From: Piscicola geometra
Taxonomy: Eukaryota > Annelida > Clitellata > Hirudinida > Piscicolidae
Direction of reading: 5' to 3'
Assembly: GCA_943735955.1 (NCBI GenBank)
Contig: OX030961.1
Span: forward strand, 2,369,983-2,433,982
DNA length: 64,000 nucleotides
In this document: positions 59,816 through 64,000 of the stretch, piece by piece
How positions within the stretch are numbered: position 1 is the stretch's first letter
How the letters are laid out: every line of letters begins with the position of its first letter
The notes under the pieces: model-generated
Seen by the model: the letters and a program-made list of their open reading frames with translations, nothing else
The model's database searches: none
What the model was told of the DNA's origin: nothing
Translations under genes and position numbers: made by a program

Positions 59816-61078
59816 ATGGGTGAAAGAAAAGGTCAAAACAAGTACTACCCTCCAGACTTTGACTACAAGACTCACAAGAGCCTTTCGGGATACCATGGAG
59901 AACATTCTTTGAGGGAAAGAGCCAAAAAGATCGATGAGGGCATTTTGGTCATTCGCTTCGAAATGCCCTTCAACATGTGGTGTGGTGGCTGCAAGAACCA
60001 CATCGGCATGGGTGTTCGTTACAATGCAGAGAAGTCAAAAGTTGGAAAGTACTATTCCACGCCTATCTTAAAGTTTCGAATGCGTTGCCATTTGTGTCCC
60101 AACTACATTGAGATCCAGACTGACCCTGCGAAGGCATGCTACGTTGTGGTCAGTGGTGGTGAACGGAGAGAGCAACGATGGGATCCTACAGAGAATGGAC
60201 AAATTGCCCCCGAAGGCTGGGAGAACAAGAAAAGACTGGCTCTGGACTCTATGTACAAGTTAGAACATGCAAGCACTGATGAAGTAAAAGGGAAACATTT
60301 CCAGAGCAACTTGTCGAGTCTTGTGGGTCCGTCCGATTGGAAGAATGAGCATCTGGTCAGTCGAGTGTTCAGCAAGTACTTCAAGGGACAAAAGAAGAAG
60401 AGGCAGCAAGATGAGGCCTTCAAGAAGAAGTATGCACTTGATATAGATTTACTGAGTGATGATGATGATGAAGAGGATGAAGGTGGTGGAGATGAGAAAG
60501 AAAAGAAACAAAAAAAACTCACTGTAGCATCACCAAATCCATCATCATCGAAAGTGATGAAGGGGTGTTCCAAAGAGATGGGTGCCTTGCTGGGGAGGTT
60601 GTCTCAAAAAGATGTGCCTGTGGCAGGACTAATGGGCATCATAAGAGGCACTGCTGCTAAAAAGAATATGCCACTGCAGCTCAATAAATGTAATATTGTG
60701 CTCAAGAAGTCATCTTCTGGCAACAACAACAGCATCAACTCCACCCACAGTTCACCAAATCAAACAAATGCATCTCACACAGAAACAACATCTTCACATG
60801 CAACAACAACAAATTCAGAAAACGTTAACACATCAACAGTAACTTCAGACACAACAACAACACACACCACTCTCACTCACTCGACGATGAAGCATAATGA
60901 TAATGCGAGTCTTTCACAGTCACACATGGAAACAAATAAATGCGTTGCTGCTGATGAGAATGATGATGATAATGTTGAAAAAGATGTATCAAACGATGTT
61001 TCTGTATCTAATGTTCTTTCTAGCTTAATGGAGAATTATGGCAGTGACGAAAATGAAGAAGACGATGAAGCTGCTTAA
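59816..61078 (+). CDS. YJU2B: YJU2B/CCDC130 (CWC16-family splicing factor), single exon
   Basis: An intronless frame of 420 codons from the ATG at 59816. MGERKGQNKYYPPDFDY matches the start of vertebrate CCDC130 almost exactly, followed by IRFEMPFNMWCGGCKNHIG, MGVRYNAEKSKVGKYY and RCHLCPNYIEIQTDP. Two CxxC pairs (Cys56/59 and Cys91/94) form the zinc site of the CWC16/Yju2 fold. Yju2-family proteins join the activated spliceosome around step 1. After about residue 210 the sequence turns low-complexity: an acidic DDDDEEDEGGGDEKEKK run, a Ser/Thr/Asn-rich stretch, and an acidic end. Lack of introns contrasts with its neighbours and may signal retrocopy origin, though the frame is intact. The TTG six bases upstream is not needed as a start. 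Confidence 0.93.
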   Translation: MGERKGQNKYYPPDFDYKTHKSLSGYHGEHSLRERAKKIDEGILVIRFEMPFNMWCGGCKNHIGMGVRYNAEKSKVGKYYSTPILKFRMRCHLCPNYIEIQTDPAKACYVVVSGGERREQRWDPTENGQIAPEGWENKKRLALDSMYKLEHASTDEVKGKHFQSNLSSLVGPSDWKNEHLVSRVFSKYFKGQKKKRQQDEAFKKKYALDIDLLSDDDDEEDEGGGDEKEKKQKKLTVASPNPSSSKVMKGCSKEMGALLGRLSQKDVPVAGLMGIIRGTAAKKNMPLQLNKCNIVLKKSSSGNNNSINSTHSSPNQTNASHTETTSSHATTTNSENVNTSTVTSDTTTTHTTLTHSTMKHNDNASLSQSHMETNKCVAADENDDDNVEKDVSNDVSVSNVLSSLMENYGSDENEEDDEAA

Positions 61079-62121
61079 TTTTTTATTATTTGAAAATGTT
61101 TGAAAACTTTATTTTTCATCGATTTTAAACCTACTTATTGAGTTTATTCTCTTTGAAATTATCTGAAGCGTGTATTCACATAAATTATTTTCAAAATTGT
61201 CTTTTTTTGTTAAAAACGCATGAAAGTACTAAGTTCTTTTTTTGGGAAAAATGTTGCTAGTCCCACGTTTATCATCGTAGTAACCATAATTCTAAACATT
61301 ATCATCCTTATCAACACTATCGTTATCATCGCTATAACATTCCTGCTTTGTATATAAGTATGGCACACATTACAGGAGGATGGACAGACGCTGAATAAAA
61401 TGTCAACGCCCAATAAAAGCTTAATTTAAACTGAATAAAACAATCGAAAACCCCATAAGAATAAATCATATTAATTAAATTTAATATTTCTTAGTTATTT
61501 TGAAAAATAATTTTTAAATATAATATATACTTTTGTAATTACATTCTGGAATATACATGCACGATTAACTGCAGCATAAGACTGATGGCTTTATCATGAC
61601 TATGCTTTTGATCGATCTGTGAGGTGCCGACATTCAGCTGCCACATCTCCAAGTAACATTTTTGTCTCACAAGAAGCAGAGAGGTTTCAGTATATAATAA
61701 CAGTAATTTGAAAAAGAACTAATTGAAATTCTCTTACCACTACAACAACTAACAAATTAAATTAGTTTATTTTTCCAGAAAATCTTCAGTTGTATTTAAC
61801 TATGACTTAAATTTAACAATTTTACAGTTAGCGATATGAAATTAGTTTGAAAGATAAAACAAAATATCTTATTAGACAAACACAAGTATAAGAGGGTGCA
61901 TGACAAGAATTCAGAATTGTGCAGAATCCACTTTAATTAGAAGAATATTTTCAAGTAGCCTCTTCACGTCTACTACTACTACTACCATGAGAACAAAATA
62001 TATTCAGAATAGTTTCCTAAAATTTTAACTTACAACAAAATTACCTAAAGCAAAAAAAGAAAAAAACAATCAACACCATTAACAGCAAAAATGTCCCTAC
62101 AACAACACAATCTGCCGAAAC
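61079..62121. other. Gap after YJU2B
   Basis: No coding exon is seen. AT-rich, with an ATC-like patch at 61270-61335 and a (CTA) run near 61971-61985. Confidence 0.4.
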
Positions 62122-62690
62122 ATGCACTCTGGTAATAAAGACTTGAAGTTCCGAAAAGCGGTAGGAAGGGTGCTAATAGCCCTGTCGTTTAAATCGTTTA
62201 AGCGCAGAAACGAAGTATTCAGAAGGTCGAGGGAAAAGTCCGACTGTTCAGAGGCATTCATCCTTCCAGTGGTGGAAGAGGAAAGGGGAAGTCAGCAAGA
62301 TGAAGAGCTGAAGGAGGCCTGGTTGGAGTCGAGTGGGGAGGAGCGTGATGAAGAGGAGGAAGATGGCCAGAGGAGTAATGATGTTGAGAGCACCTCGGAG
62401 ATGCCACGAAGGGGGAGAAGACAAGCCATTTGCGACTCTAAGGTGTGTATGTGCTGCGGTATTTTCAGTATGTGTGCTTTCCTATCTTTTTTCATAGATT
62501 ATTGTATTTTATTCTTATGTTTTTATGTCTTTTTGTGTGTAGCACGATAGGGCGTTCAAAGAACCAAAGCACAATCACTAAATCAGACGTGTGTCAAATC
62601 GCTGAGTCCCAACGAGGGTCTTTGACAGACGGCGAAGAAAATTTAATTAGTGAAAGTAATTACAAGCAGAGTGAAATGAAAAATAAATGA
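62122..62690 (+). CDS. Hypothetical protein, uncertain gene model
   Basis: An ATG-started frame at 62122 encodes a basic start (KFRKAVGRVL, FKSFKRRNEVFRRSREK) and then a Glu-rich acidic middle (GEERDEEEEDGQRSND). Composition is more protein-like than the surrounding DNA. It could splice after 62441 (AAG then GTGTGT, phase 0) or at TGCTGCG then GTATTT near 62458, joining a second exon from about 62549 (RSKNQSTITKSDVCQ) that ends at 62690. The phase-0 donor would also fit the exon-like segment at 63885. No family is recognised and the model is provisional. Confidence 0.35.
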
Positions 62691-63512
62691 TAAATCATTG
62701 CGGACTGCAATTCAAAAATTCTTTCATTTTTCTGAAAAATCCAAAAATGACTTGTAGCGGTCTATCAATCAGGCTGAAAAATACTCAGAAAAACATGCTA
62801 TGCATAAAAATGAGATATTTTTCCAAAGTGCATTTGTTTTTTTAGTTTTTCATAATTGAATGGTTTTGAATTTTTCTGTTTTTATATGATTAAATTGCAT
62901 CGTATTACGTTGTGACGCATTGATAGATTAGTAAAAGGGTACTTTACAATGCATTTGATAGTTGTTTGCAACCGGCATGAGATGTATGAAACTCTTCTTT
63001 GAAAGAATGCGGAGTAGAAAAAAAGTGAAATAGTGGAAAGATTGCATGAAGCGGGCCGAGTGAATGGATGAGCAGGAGAAGATGAAAAATAAAGTAGAAA
63101 AAAGACGGACTTAGGCGAGAGTTATGAAGCTTTGCGTATATAAAAAAAATTATTTAAGAAAAACGCAAAGCTTCAATGTCTTGCAAACTCTAAAAAATAG
63201 AGTAGGAAAAAAGCAGAAAAATTGAAAATAAAAAAATATAAGCTATTTTATTAGAGGCAAAGAAATGATTTATTGCGTTTAAAACGCAATAGCATCACTG
63301 ACTTGACACACGACATTCGCATGACACTTCTATTAAATACAACGCTTGTTGTCGTCTTCATTGAAATGTGCGGGTACGAATGCACATGTGTCCGCGTGTG
63401 TGTGGGTTTTTTATGTGACGAGGCTTCATTTTTATGACCTTATGTTAATATCGCCCTGGACGTCTGCTTGGCATTGAATATGTGCTTTATGGCAAATACA
63501 TTCTCTTCTTTT

Positions 63513-63934
<422 letters not shown>

Positions 63935-64000
63935 GTGCATTGTTTTTTGATTTTTGTGTGACAAATGCCTGCATCTATAGCAGATTCAACAATGCATTTA

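Overview
The window is nuclear DNA of an animal, most likely an invertebrate. Protein-coding genes are split by many short introns, intergenic DNA is AT-rich, and the gene set is metazoan: a CDK5 activator, a two-pore K+ channel, a BTB zinc-finger protein, vasohibin, TBC1D22, RNF185 and NAE1. I reconstructed genes by hand from the sequence, requiring GT-AG introns, continuous reading phase across every junction and agreement with remembered family sequences. No search was run. The species cannot be named from this alone.

Layout: 1-832 (-) is the 5' part of a p35-like CDK5 activator. 1544-2956 (-) is a K2P channel. 3284-8655 (-) is NAE1, with 16 exons and introns stuffed with tandem repeats. 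9507-11085 (+) is a BTB-C2H2 zinc-finger gene, followed after only 155 bp by an ANKRD42-like ankyrin gene, 11241-13887 (+). 14689-46585 (-) is one patatin-like phospholipase gene. It carries a single 27.6-kb intron filled almost wall to wall with about 1,300 copies of a 21-bp AC-rich satellite. 47319-50322 (+) is TBC1D22, 51510-54046 (+) vasohibin, and 54487-55569 (+) RNF185. 56281-58135 (-) is a RING/B-box TRIM-like gene. 59816-61078 (+) is an intronless YJU2B/CCDC130 splicing factor. A weak hypothetical gene and a long (CA)n tract end the window.

The genes do not form one pathway. Several touch ubiquitin-type modification (NAE1 for NEDD8 activation, RNF185, the TRIM-like protein and possibly the BTB protein), and two touch the neuronal cytoskeleton (CDK5 activator, vasohibin). 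The outstanding feature is structural: the giant satellite intron inside the phospholipase gene, whose 5' splice site lies at the very edge of the array. Many other introns here are mostly microsatellite or minisatellite DNA, and a large fraction of donors read GTT rather than GTA/GTG. The very long open frames inside the repeats are artefacts of repeat units whose length is a multiple of three.
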